Below are positions 7,283-15,469 of a stretch of 21,627 nucleotides of DNA, in pieces. Origin of the DNA: Acidilobaceae archaeon (GTDB lineage: Archaea; Thermoproteota; Thermoprotei_A; Sulfolobales; Acidilobaceae). The stretch is taken from NCBI GenBank assembly GCA_026985435.1, contig JALSQL010000002.1, positions 1 to 21,627 on the forward strand. Reading direction: 5' to 3'. How positions within the stretch are numbered: the first letter of the stretch is position 1; each line of letters begins with the position of its first letter. The translations under genes and the position numbers were made by a program. The notes beneath the pieces are model-generated. The model saw only the letters and a program-made list of their open reading frames with translations. It had not been told where the DNA came from and made no database searches.

Positions 7283-8267
7283 GCCGCCACTGAGGAGCGG
7301 CCTGCTAGTGGCTGGGTGGCGCTTGCTCCGCCTCCTCCCGCCCATGGCGGCTTGGAGGCTCCTCCACTCCACGCCCCAGGCCCTGCTGGACCTCGCGGCC
7401 TCGACGGCAGGGAGGCCCCCGGAGCCGCCGTGGCCCTGGAGGCCCAGCATACTGGGCCGTAGGATCCCGCACCCGATAGGGGTCGCCGCGGGCCTCGACA
7501 AGGACGGCAGGCTCGCCAGGCTAGCCGCGGCCATGGGGGCTGGCTTCCACGTCGTAGGCAGCGTGATGCCAGAGCCCAACCCGGGCGTTGAGCCGAAGGT
7601 GCTCGCGAGGCTGCCCGACGGGGGCACCATTAACAGGCTGGGCCTGCCGAGCCCCGGAGTCGAGCGCGTCGTAGCGAGGCTGAGGGGGCGCCGCGTGGGC
7701 GTGCCGGTGGCGGTCAGCATAGCCTCTCACACCCCCGAGGGCTACGGCAGGGTGCACAGGGCGGTGGCCGGGGTGGCGGGGTGGGTCGAGGTTAACGTGA
7801 GCTGCCCGAACGTCGAGGGGGGCAGCTTCGAGGAGCCCGAGGCCGCCCGGGAGGCGTGCCGGCAGCTCGACCCCCGCGGGCCGCCGGGGCTCCTGAAGAT
7901 ACCGCCCACGTGCGACGAGAAGAGGCTGGAGGACTACATGGACGTGGCGCGCGAGTGCCGGCTGGGGGGCATCGTGGCCGGCAACACCAGGAGGGTCAGG
8001 TACAAGGGTGTAACAGCCGGGCTGGGCGGCCCCCAGCTCTACGAGACCACCCTCCACATTGTGTCGAGGCTCCGCGAGATGGCGCCCCGGGGCTTCACGG
8101 TGGTCGCCTCGGGAGGCGTCGACACGGGGCGGAAGGCGGCCGAGCTACTGCTCGCTGGCGCCGACGCCGTGGAGGTGCTCAGCGCCATAATACACAGGGG
8201 CCCCTTGGCCCCCTGGATTATAGCGTGGGAGGCGCTCGAGCACCTAGAGGGGCGCCGGCCCCCCTAG
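7269..8267 (+). CDS. pyrD: Dihydroorotate dehydrogenase, class 2-like scaffold with class 1 Cys
   Basis: FMN enzyme oxidising dihydroorotate to orotate (332 residues). The N-terminal helical extension (about 1-45), IGVAAGLDKDG (70-80), VVGSVMPEPNPG (95-106) and TINRLGLPSPG (120-130) align with class 2, quinone-linked enzymes such as E. coli PyrD. However, the active-site loop reads NVSCPN (176-181) with Cys179 at the catalytic-base position, where class 2 has Ser and class 1 has Cys. Lys210 and the phosphate-binding ASGGVDTG (280-287) are present. No PyrK-like partner is in the window. The GTG start overlaps pyrC by 14 nt inside a purine-rich GAGGGGAGGTG. The 3' end overlaps convergent pyrI by 24 nt. 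Confidence 0.9.
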   Translation: MATHKPPLRSGLLVAGWRLLRLLPPMAAWRLLHSTPQALLDLAASTAGRPPEPPWPWRPSILGRRIPHPIGVAAGLDKDGRLARLAAAMGAGFHVVGSVMPEPNPGVEPKVLARLPDGGTINRLGLPSPGVERVVARLRGRRVGVPVAVSIASHTPEGYGRVHRAVAGVAGWVEVNVSCPNVEGGSFEEPEAAREACRQLDPRGPPGLLKIPPTCDEKRLEDYMDVARECRLGGIVAGNTRRVRYKGVTAGLGGPQLYETTLHIVSRLREMAPRGFTVVASGGVDTGRKAAELLLAGADAVEVLSAIIHRGPLAPWIIAWEALEHLEGRRPP

Positions 8268-8732
8268 CTGCTCCACTATCTCCCGCTCCCCCAGTATGCT
8301 ACCACAGTAGACGCACTGGTACTCCAGGGGGTCCCGCGAGACGAGCCTGAAGCGCGGCGTGACGGGCTCGCCGGGCTTCCTGGTTATGCATGTCGGGTTG
8401 GCGCACCTAAGGATGCCGCGGACCTCGGCTGGCGGCTCCACCTTCCTCTTGACGACAACCCTATAGTCCCTAACAATGTTCACGGTGGCCGTGGGCGCGA
8501 CGAGGGCTATCCTGTCGAGGTCCTCCACCCGGGGCTCGAGGCCCTCGATCTTCACGATGTCCTTCCTGCCCAGCTTCCTGCTCTCGGCGTTGATGACGAT
8601 GGCTATCCTGCGCCCCCCGCCCAGCGTGGCCCCGAGGAGGCGCAGTACCCTCAGGGCGCGGCCCGCGGGTATGTGGTCTATCACGGTGCCGTGCCTAATC
8701 TTCCTCACAACGAGGCCTTCGTCCCCGCCCAC
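8244..8732 (-). CDS. pyrI: Aspartate carbamoyltransferase regulatory chain
   Basis: The 162-residue regulatory subunit binds nucleotide effectors and joins PyrB trimers into the allosteric complex. HGTVIDHIPAG (14-24) is the hallmark of the nucleotide-binding domain. The C-terminal zinc domain has Cys110, Cys115, Cys140 and Cys143 in a C-x4-C-x24-C-x2-C arrangement. Its presence implies feedback control of the first committed step by CTP/ATP, as known for the family. The GTG start at 8732 is 6 nt after the pyrB stop, with GGGGGGTGA spanning that stop as the likely ribosome-binding site. It is the last gene of pyrFEBI and overlaps the 3' end of pyrD. Confidence 0.95.
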   Translation of the reverse strand: MGGDEGLVVRKIRHGTVIDHIPAGRALRVLRLLGATLGGGRRIAIVINAESRKLGRKDIVKIEGLEPRVEDLDRIALVAPTATVNIVRDYRVVVKRKVEPPAEVRGILRCANPTCITRKPGEPVTPRFRLVSRDPLEYQCVYCGSILGEREIVEQLGGPAPL

Positions 8733-8738
8733 ACCGCG

Positions 8739-9692
8739 TCACCCCCCGAGGATCAGTTTGAGGAGCGCCATCCGGACCGGCACCCCGTTTCGGGCCTGCC
8801 TAAAGTACCACGCGTGCCTCGTGGAGTCCACGGAGTGGTCTATCTCATCGACGCGCGGCAGCGGGTGCAGCACCACCAGGCTATCCCGGGCACCCTCGAG
8901 CATGGAGGCGGTGACCCTGTAGCTCCCGCGGACCCTCTCGTACTCCTCGGGGTCTGGGAAGCGCTCCCTCTGGATCCTGGTGACGTAGAGCACGTCAACC
9001 TCCCCTATAACCTCCTCCAGCTCCGCCCTCTCGAAGCGCACCCCAGCCCTCTCGAGGGCGCTGACCACCTCGCGCCTCGGCGCCAGCTGGGGCGGGTACA
9101 CGAGGTAGAGCCTGCGAGGCCTGAATATGGTGAGGGCCAGCATGAAGCTGGCGGCGGCCCTCCCATACCTGAGGTCGCCCACGACGGCGTAGTCCAGACC
9201 CTCTACCCTGCCGTGCGCCTCTCGGACGGTGTAGAGGTCTATCATGGCCTGGGTGGGGTGGTGCTGCCTGCCATCCCCGCCGTTGACCACCGGCGCCTCC
9301 GCTATCTCGGCGGCGTAGAGGGCTGAGCCCTCGTAGCGGTGCCGTATAACTATGAGGTCCGCATACGCGTCGAGCATCCGTATGGTGTCGGCCAGGTTCT
9401 CGCCCTTCTCGACGCTGGTCCCCTCGGGCCCCGTGAAGCCTATGGTGCCAGCGCCCAGCCTCTTGGCTGCGGCCTCGAAGCTCATCCGGGTCCTGGTTGA
9501 CGGCTCGAAGAACGCCAGGGCCACCAGCTTGCCCTCGAGGGGCCTCCGCTGTAGGCCGCCCCGGCGGAGCGCCATCTTCACCTTGTCCGCCTCGAGGAAG
9601 AGCTCCTCCAGCTCGCCCCGGGTGAAGTCCAGTATTGAGATAACATCCCTCCCACGCCACCCCGAAGCCAAGAGCCTCACCCCCGGTGGCAC
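8739..9692 (-). CDS. pyrB: Aspartate carbamoyltransferase catalytic chain
   Basis: Condenses carbamoyl phosphate and aspartate to carbamoyl aspartate, the second step of pyrimidine synthesis. Of up to 317 residues, it shows the carbamoyl-phosphate motif PSTRTRMSF (64-72), the loop SVEKGE (93-98), RHRYEG, GDGRQHHPTQ (139-148; His where Gln is common in GDGxNQHPTQ) and the C-terminal LHPLPRVDEI. The Gln-rich loop that would suggest ornithine carbamoyltransferase is absent. Two GTG starts are plausible: 9692, with GGAGGAG upstream, and 9680, which overlaps the pyrE stop as GTGA. The shorter form gives the more usual N-terminus. Gene order pyrE-pyrB-pyrI is tightly coupled. Confidence 0.95.
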   Translation of the reverse strand: MPPGVRLLASGWRGRDVISILDFTRGELEELFLEADKVKMALRRGGLQRRPLEGKLVALAFFEPSTRTRMSFEAAAKRLGAGTIGFTGPEGTSVEKGENLADTIRMLDAYADLIVIRHRYEGSALYAAEIAEAPVVNGGDGRQHHPTQAMIDLYTVREAHGRVEGLDYAVVGDLRYGRAAASFMLALTIFRPRRLYLVYPPQLAPRREVVSALERAGVRFERAELEEVIGEVDVLYVTRIQRERFPDPEEYERVRGSYRVTASMLEGARDSLVVLHPLPRVDEIDHSVDSTRHAWYFRQARNGVPVRMALLKLILGG

Positions 9693-10300
9693 CCCAGCTC
9701 CTCCAGGGCGCTGGCAAGGAGGGGGTCGCCCGGCCTCCCAGGCTCCATGACCCGCAGCAGGTCGCAGGCCGTTAGGAGGCTGTAGAGCCTGACACCCTCA
9801 CCAGCCAGCCTCTCCCCGGCACCCTGGAGCCTGTCAACAACCACAACAGCCGCCCGGGGATCCCCACCCGCAGCCCTCAGGGCCTGGACGGCCCGGGCCA
9901 GGCTGCCCCCAGTGGTTGCGACGTCGTCGACTACAACTATCCTCCTACCCTCGACGTCGGCCTCAACCAGCCTGCCCCTCCCATGGCTCTTGGGCTCGGG
10001 GCGGACGTACGTGACCGGCATGCCGAGCAGGAGCCCCACGGCCGCTGCCCATAAGATGCCGCCAGTCGCGACCCCCGCCAGGGTGTCGGAGCCCGTGTCC
10101 CCCACGGCTCTCTCGACGAGCGAGGCCAGCGCCTCGGCGGCCTCCCGGAACGCGGTCGGGTGCATCGGCAGCTCCCTAAGGTCTATGTAGAGGCGGCTCC
10201 TCCTGCCCGAGGACAGGGTGAACTCCCCTAGCCTCACCAGGCCCAGTCCAACAACGGCCTCCGCGACCCGGCTAGCCCCCGCCAACGGCGCCACCCCCAC
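9677..10300 (-). CDS. pyrE: Orotate phosphoribosyltransferase
   Basis: Transfers the phosphoribosyl group of PRPP to orotate, forming OMP (207 residues, normal family length). It has FTLSSGRRSRLYIDLR (27-42), the catalytic-loop segment RPEPKSHGRG (100-109) and the type I PRPP-binding motif IVVVDDVATTGGS (121-133). The last is diagnostic of phosphoribosyltransferases, and the first two of the orotate-specific branch. The GTG at 10300 overlaps the end of pyrF by 29 nt; GTG 10294 is a possible alternative. Its stop overlaps the pyrB start region. It acts immediately before PyrF in the pathway. Confidence 0.94.
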   Translation of the reverse strand: MGVAPLAGASRVAEAVVGLGLVRLGEFTLSSGRRSRLYIDLRELPMHPTAFREAAEALASLVERAVGDTGSDTLAGVATGGILWAAAVGLLLGMPVTYVRPEPKSHGRGRLVEADVEGRRIVVVDDVATTGGSLARAVQALRAAGGDPRAAVVVVDRLQGAGERLAGEGVRLYSLLTACDLLRVMEPGRPGDPLLASALEELGCHRG

Positions 10301-10946
10301 ACGAGGCTAGGGCCCTCTCCTGGGCCGCGGCCACGAGCCTGGCAGCCTCCACGGGGTCGCCGGTGTCCATAATCGAGCGGCCGACGATCTCGTAGTCGGC
10401 GCCCGCGCACAGGGCAGCCCCAGGCCTCGCACCCTGCGCCCCGACGCCCGGCGAGAGTATCACCTTGCCGGGGAAGCGGCCGCGGAGCCTGGAGACCAGC
10501 CCCGGCCTCGTGGCTGGGGCGACGATGCCCCAGGGGTCAACCCTCTCGACAACCCTCTCCACGAGGGGTAGGGATGGGTCGTAGACGTCCCTGGCCCCCT
10601 CGTGGCTCATCGTGGCGACCAGTACGAGCTTGGCCCCAGCAGAGTCTAGGAGGGACTTCAGGCCGTCCAGGGCGCCCTCGACCCCGACGAACGAGTGGGC
10701 TATGAAGGCGTCGTAGTGGCCCAGGAACGGCTCGACGGTAGAGGCCATGACGCTCGAGATGTCGGCCAGTTTGAAGTCGACGACGCGGAGCCCGTCACAC
10801 TCGCGCGCGACAGACCTAGCCCAGCCGATCCCGCCCCTCAGGGCGGCTGGCAGCCCCACCTTGACCCCGGCCACGCCGGGGACCCGGCAGAGGAGGCCCG
10901 CCAGCCCGGGCTCCACAGGCTTGTCAAGAGCCACCAGTAGGGCCAC
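10272..10946 (-). CDS. pyrF: Orotidine 5'-phosphate decarboxylase
   Basis: Decarboxylates OMP to UMP, the last step of the pathway. From the GTG at 10946 the protein is 224 residues. It opens with the first barrel strand MALLVALDKP and contains the catalytic DFKLADI (Asp57, Lys59, Asp62), TMSHEG, the phosphate-binding SPGVGAQGARPG, and IVGRSIMD. The frame is open further upstream, to 11081, but that extension overlaps hemC, is low-complexity and lacks family similarity. A GC-rich hairpin (10960-10976) lies just before the start, and a TATA-like ATTTAA overlaps the hemC stop. This is the junction where the hem run continues into the pyr run. Confidence 0.92.
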   Translation of the reverse strand: MALLVALDKPVEPGLAGLLCRVPGVAGVKVGLPAALRGGIGWARSVARECDGLRVVDFKLADISSVMASTVEPFLGHYDAFIAHSFVGVEGALDGLKSLLDSAGAKLVLVATMSHEGARDVYDPSLPLVERVVERVDPWGIVAPATRPGLVSRLRGRFPGKVILSPGVGAQGARPGAALCAGADYEIVGRSIMDTGDPVEAARLVAAAQERALASCGGGAVGGG

Positions 10947-10959
10947 TTGCAGAAGCCCG

Positions 10960-10976
10960 CCCGCCCCCAGGGCGGG
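10960..10976 (-). promoter_or_regulatory. GC-rich hairpin in hemC-pyrF gap
   Basis: CCCGCCC, a three-base loop, then GGGCGGG form a perfect 7-bp stem in the 38-nt gap between the hemC stop and the pyrF GTG. On the minus-strand mRNA it contains the only purine-rich stretch near the pyrF start, so it could mask the ribosome-binding site. There is no T-rich run after it, so it does not look like an archaeal terminator. GC-rich DNA makes chance hairpins fairly likely. Confidence 0.4.
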
Positions 10977-10984
10977 GCCCGGGG

Positions 10985-11896
10985 TTAAATCAGGCTGGCC
11001 AGGGAGGCCTCGAGGCTCCTCGCGAGCGAGGCGGCCGCCTCGCCCGCCTCGGCAGGGTCGCGCGAGCGGGTCTCCCCCCACAGGGCACCCCTCCCCTCCG
11101 GGTGGAACACCCCGACGAGCACCCTAACCCTGCCAGCACCCTCTAGCCTCGCGAGGGCGCCGACGGGCCTCCCGCAGGCGCCACCCAGGCCCTCGAGGAA
11201 CACGCGCTCCGCAACGGCCTCCGCCCAGGCGGCGGGGTGCCTGGTGCCCCGGAGCAGCCTGGCCACGCTGGACTCTGACGGCGCGACCACGGCTATGAGC
11301 CCCTGGCCGGGCGCTGGAGTGTAGGGCACGGGGGCCAGGCGCCTCCAGGGCCTCCGGACGCCGAGCCTCTCCAAGCCGGCCTCGGCGGCCACGAGGTAGT
11401 CGGCCCTACCCTCGTCTAGCCTCCTCAGCCTCGTGTCGAGGTTACCCCGTATCCAGGTGAGCTCGACGCTGGGGTTGGCCGCGAGCATCATGGCCCTCCT
11501 CCTAGCGCTGCCAGCGGCCACCCTAGCGCCCGGGGGTAGGTGCTCCGGGTTCAGGGTTGGCGCCCCACCCCGGGGGACGAGGGCCTCGTAGGGGCTGCCC
11601 CTCGGGGGCACCGTCACTATCTCCAGGCCGTTGGGTAGGCGGGACGGCAGGTCTTTCATGCTGTGGACCGCGACGTCGGCGTCGCCGCTCAGCACAGCCT
11701 GGTCGACCTCCCGCTCGAAGGCGCCGCGTATGCCTGTGAGGTAGATCGGCTTGCTCCTATCGGCATCGCCGCGCGTGGTAACCCGGATGACCTCGTAGGC
11801 CAGCCCGGGCACGCTGCGCCTCACCCACTCCATGGCTATGCGGACCTGCTCGAGGCTCAGCCTGCTGCCCCGGGCTGCGACCCTGAGCCTGGGCAT
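10985..11896 (-). CDS. hemC: Hydroxymethylbilane synthase (porphobilinogen deaminase)
   Basis: Joins four porphobilinogens into linear hydroxymethylbilane. The 303-residue protein shows AARGSRLSLEQ (7-17), VHSMKDLP with catalytic Asp82 (78-84), AAGSARRRA (127-135), RGNLDTRLRRL (150-160), and Cys241 in GLGGACGRPVG (237-247), to which the dipyrromethane cofactor is bound. Everything expected for activity is present. It starts at ATG 11896, 28 nt after hemL, with GGGGGTA upstream. It is the last hem gene of the run; pyrF follows 38 nt after its TAA stop. HemD, the usual next enzyme, is not adjacent. Confidence 0.95.
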   Translation of the reverse strand: MPRLRVAARGSRLSLEQVRIAMEWVRRSVPGLAYEVIRVTTRGDADRSKPIYLTGIRGAFEREVDQAVLSGDADVAVHSMKDLPSRLPNGLEIVTVPPRGSPYEALVPRGGAPTLNPEHLPPGARVAAGSARRRAMMLAANPSVELTWIRGNLDTRLRRLDEGRADYLVAAEAGLERLGVRRPWRRLAPVPYTPAPGQGLIAVVAPSESSVARLLRGTRHPAAWAEAVAERVFLEGLGGACGRPVGALARLEGAGRVRVLVGVFHPEGRGALWGETRSRDPAEAGEAAASLARSLEASLASLI

Positions 11897-11924
11897 CCCC
11901 GGCTACCCCCGGATGGCGGCGGGG

Positions 11925-13193
11925 CTAGCCCGAGAGGGCCTCCCTGACCGCTGAGCGCAGGGCCTCGGCCGTCTCCTCGACGACCTCCGGGGCGTGGGCC
12001 GAGCTGGTGAAGATGGCCTCGTGTATGCTCGGCGTCACTAGCACCCTCCTCCTTAGCAGGGCCTCGTGGAGCCTGATGTACGCTTTGGCGTCCGCCGCCG
12101 AGACGTGGGAGGGCTCGCTGACCTCGCCGACGCCCGGGAACACCTGCATCATGCTCTCGACGCGGTTTATAGTGTAGTCCACGCCCAGGGGGTCGAGGGC
12201 GTCGCGGAACGCCTCCTCCAGCGCCCTGGCCGCCTCCGAGGCCCTCTTCAGGGCGCCCCTCTCGAGCTCCCTAATCGTGGCCAGGCCGGCAACCATGGAG
12301 ACCGGGTGGCCGTTGAAGGTTCCAGCGTTGAACACTGGCCCCTCGGGGGTTAGGTGGGCCATGATGTGCCTAGGCCCGACCACGGCGCCTATCGGGAAGC
12401 CGCCCCCTATAATCTTGCCGAGCGTGACCAGGTCGGCTCTCACGCCGTAGTACTCCTGCGCGCCCCCCAGGGCTAGGCGGAACCCGGTTATCACCTCGTC
12501 GAAGATGAGGAGGGCGCCGTGCCTGCTGGTCAGCCTCCTGAGGGCCTCGAGGAACCCCCGGCGGGGAGGTATGACGCCGTAGTTGCCGGCGACGGGCTCC
12601 ACTATGACCGCCGCTATATCGCCGCCCCTCTCCTCGAACACCTCCTCGACGGCGTCTACGCTGTTGTATGGGGCCACCAGCGTCAACCGGGCGAGGCTCC
12701 CCGGCACGCCGGGGCTCTTCGGGACCCCGAGGCTGGCCGCCGCGCTGCCCGCTGAGACGAGCACCGAGTCGTGGGCGCCGTGGTAGTTACCCTCAAACTT
12801 CAATATGAGGTCGCGGCCGGTGTATCCCCGGGCGAGCCTGATGGCGGTCATCGTAGCCTCGGTGCCGCTGTTCACAAACCTAACCTTGCCCCCTGGCATC
12901 ACGTGGCGTGCCACGGCCTCAGCCAGCTCTACCTCGGCCTCCGCCAGCGCCGCGTAGAGCCACCCCCTCCCCAGCTGCTCGCGGACGGCCTCGGCGACCG
13001 GCTCCGGCGAGTGGCCCAGTATCAGGGGCCCGTAGCCCAGGATGTAGTCGACCACACGGCCCATGCCATCAACGTTGAGGTAGGGCCCGCTGGCCGACTC
13101 TACGACCAGCGGTCCGGGGCGGGTTAGGGCTCTGGCGGGGCTGTTAACGCCGCCGACTAGGACCCTCCTCGCCCTGTCGACTAGGCTCTCCAC
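11925..13193 (-). CDS. hemL: Glutamate-1-semialdehyde 2,1-aminomutase
   Basis: PLP enzyme converting glutamate 1-semialdehyde to 5-aminolevulinate (422 residues, usual length). The N-terminal VLVGGVNSPARAL (11-23) is characteristic of GSA aminomutase. It also has VNSGTEATM (107-115), EGNYHGAHD (134-142), FDEVITGFR (231-239) and the PLP lysine Lys260 in LGKIIGGGFPIGAVVG. GVNSPAR separates it from other class III aminotransferases. The GTG start at 13193 has GGGGTGG six bases upstream and lies 19 nt after the hemB stop. Together with HemA it forms the C5 pathway to 5-aminolevulinate. Confidence 0.95.
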   Translation of the reverse strand: MESLVDRARRVLVGGVNSPARALTRPGPLVVESASGPYLNVDGMGRVVDYILGYGPLILGHSPEPVAEAVREQLGRGWLYAALAEAEVELAEAVARHVMPGGKVRFVNSGTEATMTAIRLARGYTGRDLILKFEGNYHGAHDSVLVSAGSAAASLGVPKSPGVPGSLARLTLVAPYNSVDAVEEVFEERGGDIAAVIVEPVAGNYGVIPPRRGFLEALRRLTSRHGALLIFDEVITGFRLALGGAQEYYGVRADLVTLGKIIGGGFPIGAVVGPRHIMAHLTPEGPVFNAGTFNGHPVSMVAGLATIRELERGALKRASEAARALEEAFRDALDPLGVDYTINRVESMMQVFPGVGEVSEPSHVSAADAKAYIRLHEALLRRRVLVTPSIHEAIFTSSAHAPEVVEETAEALRSAVREALSG

Positions 13194-13212
13194 GCCGTGC
13201 CACCCCGCACCG

Positions 13213-14241
13213 CTAGAAGGGGGTCCAGCCCTCCCTCAACAGCCTGGCGGCCTCGACGGCGTGGTACGTTATTATGATGTCGGCCCCGGCCCTGCGGATG
13301 GAGTAGAGTATCTCTAGGAGGAGTGGGCGCTTCTCAGCCAGGCCCTCCCGCGCCGCTAGCTCGACCAGCACGGCCTCGCCGCTCACGTTGTACGCTGCCA
13401 GGGGTACGTGGGGGAAGCTATCCTTGACTAGGCGTATCACGTCCAGGTAGGCGAGAGCGGGTTTGACCATGACGATATCGGCCCCCTCCTCGACGTCAAG
13501 GGCCACCTCCTCTAGGGCCTCTCGCGCGTTCCTGGGGTCCATCTGGTAGCCCCTCCTGTCACCCCACCGGGGGGTGCTGTGCATCACATCCCTGAAGGGC
13601 CCGTAGAACACGCTGGCGTACTTCGCGGAGTAAGCCATTATGGCGACGTCCCAGTAGCCCTCCTCTTCGAGGGCGTCTCGTATGGCCGCGACCTGGCCGT
13701 CCATCATACCGCTGGGGGCGACGACGTCGGCTCCGGCCTCCGCCTGGCTAAGGGCTATCCTCCTGTAGAGGCTAAGGGTCTGGTCGTTGTCTACGATGCG
13801 GCCCCTCCTACTGTTGGCCGGGACGCCGCAGTGGCCCTCCTCGTGGTAGCCACATATGCACAGGTCGGCGGCCAGCAGGGGCTCCCAGCCGAGCTCCCTG
13901 CGGAGGTAGCGTAGGGCCCGCTGGACTGGGCCGTCCCTCGCGTACGCCCTCGACGCCGCGGCGTCCTTAGCCCTGGGCTCCCCGAAGACCAGGAAGGACT
14001 TTACTCCAGCGTCGAGCGCCTCCGAGACTGCCGACGCTAGCGAGGGGTGCTCCGGTGGGTACTCCATCAGCCAGGGCATGGGGTCGAGCCTCCTGGGCTC
14101 CCCCAGGCTCTCGTTCACGAAGACCGGCAGCATAAGCTGGCTGGGCTCGAGCCTAGCCTCAGCCACGAGGTCCCGGATGGCCTTGGAGAGACGGGTACGC
14201 CTAGGCCTCACGCGTGGATACGACCCCCACGCTGACGCCAC
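13213..14241 (-). CDS. hemB: Porphobilinogen synthase (5-aminolevulinate dehydratase)
   Basis: Condenses two 5-aminolevulinates to porphobilinogen. The 342-residue protein has the typical N-terminus YPRVRPRRTR (8-17) and the zinc ligands Cys128, Cys130 and Cys138 in DLCICGYHEEGHCG. The Schiff-base lysines are Lys207 (SAKYAS) and Lys260 (MVKPA). It therefore belongs to the zinc-dependent class rather than the magnesium class, which has Asp-rich replacements here. The GTG at 14241 overlaps the end of hemA by 41 nt. The next in-frame GTG (14211) would remove the conserved N-terminus. GGGGG lies about seven bases upstream of 14241. Confidence 0.95.
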   Translation of the reverse strand: MASAWGSYPRVRPRRTRLSKAIRDLVAEARLEPSQLMLPVFVNESLGEPRRLDPMPWLMEYPPEHPSLASAVSEALDAGVKSFLVFGEPRAKDAAASRAYARDGPVQRALRYLRRELGWEPLLAADLCICGYHEEGHCGVPANSRRGRIVDNDQTLSLYRRIALSQAEAGADVVAPSGMMDGQVAAIRDALEEEGYWDVAIMAYSAKYASVFYGPFRDVMHSTPRWGDRRGYQMDPRNAREALEEVALDVEEGADIVMVKPALAYLDVIRLVKDSFPHVPLAAYNVSGEAVLVELAAREGLAEKRPLLLEILYSIRRAGADIIITYHAVEAARLLREGWTPF

Positions 14242-15469
14242 TCCTCCTCGACCCCCTGTAGGTGTAGGCCGCCGCCAGCGCCTCGAGGAGGGGGCCAGCC
14301 TCGCCCCTCCTAGCGGCGCCCCGCAGCGCCTCCAGGAGGGGGTGCAGTAGCTTCCTAGAGTAGCTCCTAAGCGCTAGCCTCAGGTACTCGGCGGCGTCGC
14401 CATCCACGCCCAGGCGCCTCGCCGTTCTCAGGGCCTCCTCGGCGGCTAGCTCCTCCGCGTACCTGCTAATGGCGGCCACCACCGGGTCGACCCTGGACTC
14501 GAGCAGCTTGGCGATGAGCTTGTCTATCTCCTCCCCTATTATGGCCTCCACGCGGGGGATCTCCGAGGCCCTGGCATCAGCCGATCTACGGGCATACTCG
14601 GCGACAGCCTCCGGCCCGACAACGTTGCCAGCAGCCGGCACGGCCGGCGGCACCGAGATGTCCACGACGAGCCTGGCCGAGCCCGGGAGCCAGGCTAGGC
14701 TCGGCCCGCCGGAGACCGCGACGACCGCTAGGTCGTAGGGGCCTAGCAGCCGCGCGTCGCTCAGGCTGGCCGCCAGGCCCAGGCCTCTGCAGTGGGACGA
14801 GACAACCCTAGCAGCCCTAGCTGCGCTCCTCCCGGCGACCACGAGCCTCGCTGGCACGCCGTAGTCTCCGCTGCACACTATCCTAGCGGCCGCCGACGCC
14901 GCCTCGCCGGTGCCCACTATGAGGACGTGGAGCCCGCCCAGCCCCCCGAGCCGGGCGGCCGCCAGCCTCACCGCGGCGGAGGGGTAGCCGGTGCTGCCCT
15001 CGCCTATCCTGGTCTCCTCCCTGGCCCTCCTCCCGGCGCGGAGGGCGGCGTGGAACACCATGTCTAGCAGCCTGCTGGAGAGGCCCCGCCTCCTGGCGTC
15101 AAGCCACGCCCTCCTGACCTGGCCCAGTATCTCCGGCTCCCCCAGTATGGCCGACTCGAGGCCAGCCGCGATCCTAGCTAGCCTCACGGCGGCGTCCAGG
15201 CCGGAGGACTCCCTCAGGCTTGACGCCAGGGGGCCCAGCGCCTCTAGGAGCGCCTCCCTCGCGAGGCCGGGGGAGTCCACGTCGGCGTAGACCTCGAACC
15301 TGTTGCAGGTCTCGAGCACGACGACACCGTTGGAGACGGGGTACACGGCCTCGTAGACCCTGTCCTTCACGCCCTGGAGCCTCCCAACAACCTCCAACCC
15401 AGCGTCGGAGTGGCTAGCGTACCAGGCCCTCAGCCTCTCCAGCTCCCGGGGCTCCCTCCCCGAGGCCAC
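14201..15469 (-). CDS. hemA: Glutamyl-tRNA reductase
   Basis: NADPH-dependent reduction of glutamyl-tRNA(Glu) to glutamate 1-semialdehyde, the first committed step of the C5 pathway (422 residues). The catalytic Cys55 lies in VVLETCNRFEVY (50-61), followed by GLESAILGEPEILGQVRRAW (103-122), the NADPH-binding VGTGEAASAA (185-194) and a helical C-terminal dimerisation region. The GTG at 15469 is the most upstream standard start; an in-frame TAG lies further upstream. The predicted transcription start (about 15532) leaves an unusually long, GC-rich leader of about 60 nt. It is the first gene of hemA-hemB-hemL-hemC and is divergent from the CbiX-like gene. Confidence 0.94.
   Translation of the reverse strand: MASGREPRELERLRAWYASHSDAGLEVVGRLQGVKDRVYEAVYPVSNGVVVLETCNRFEVYADVDSPGLAREALLEALGPLASSLRESSGLDAAVRLARIAAGLESAILGEPEILGQVRRAWLDARRRGLSSRLLDMVFHAALRAGRRAREETRIGEGSTGYPSAAVRLAAARLGGLGGLHVLIVGTGEAASAAARIVCSGDYGVPARLVVAGRSAARAARVVSSHCRGLGLAASLSDARLLGPYDLAVVAVSGGPSLAWLPGSARLVVDISVPPAVPAAGNVVGPEAVAEYARRSADARASEIPRVEAIIGEEIDKLIAKLLESRVDPVVAAISRYAEELAAEEALRTARRLGVDGDAAEYLRLALRSYSRKLLHPLLEALRGAARRGEAGPLLEALAAAYTYRGSRRSGVSVGVVSTREA

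Noticed and set aside
10947..11081. N-terminal extension of pyrF into hemC
   Set aside because: The first barrel strand of OMP decarboxylase starts at GTG 10946; the extra part is low-complexity and overlaps hemC.
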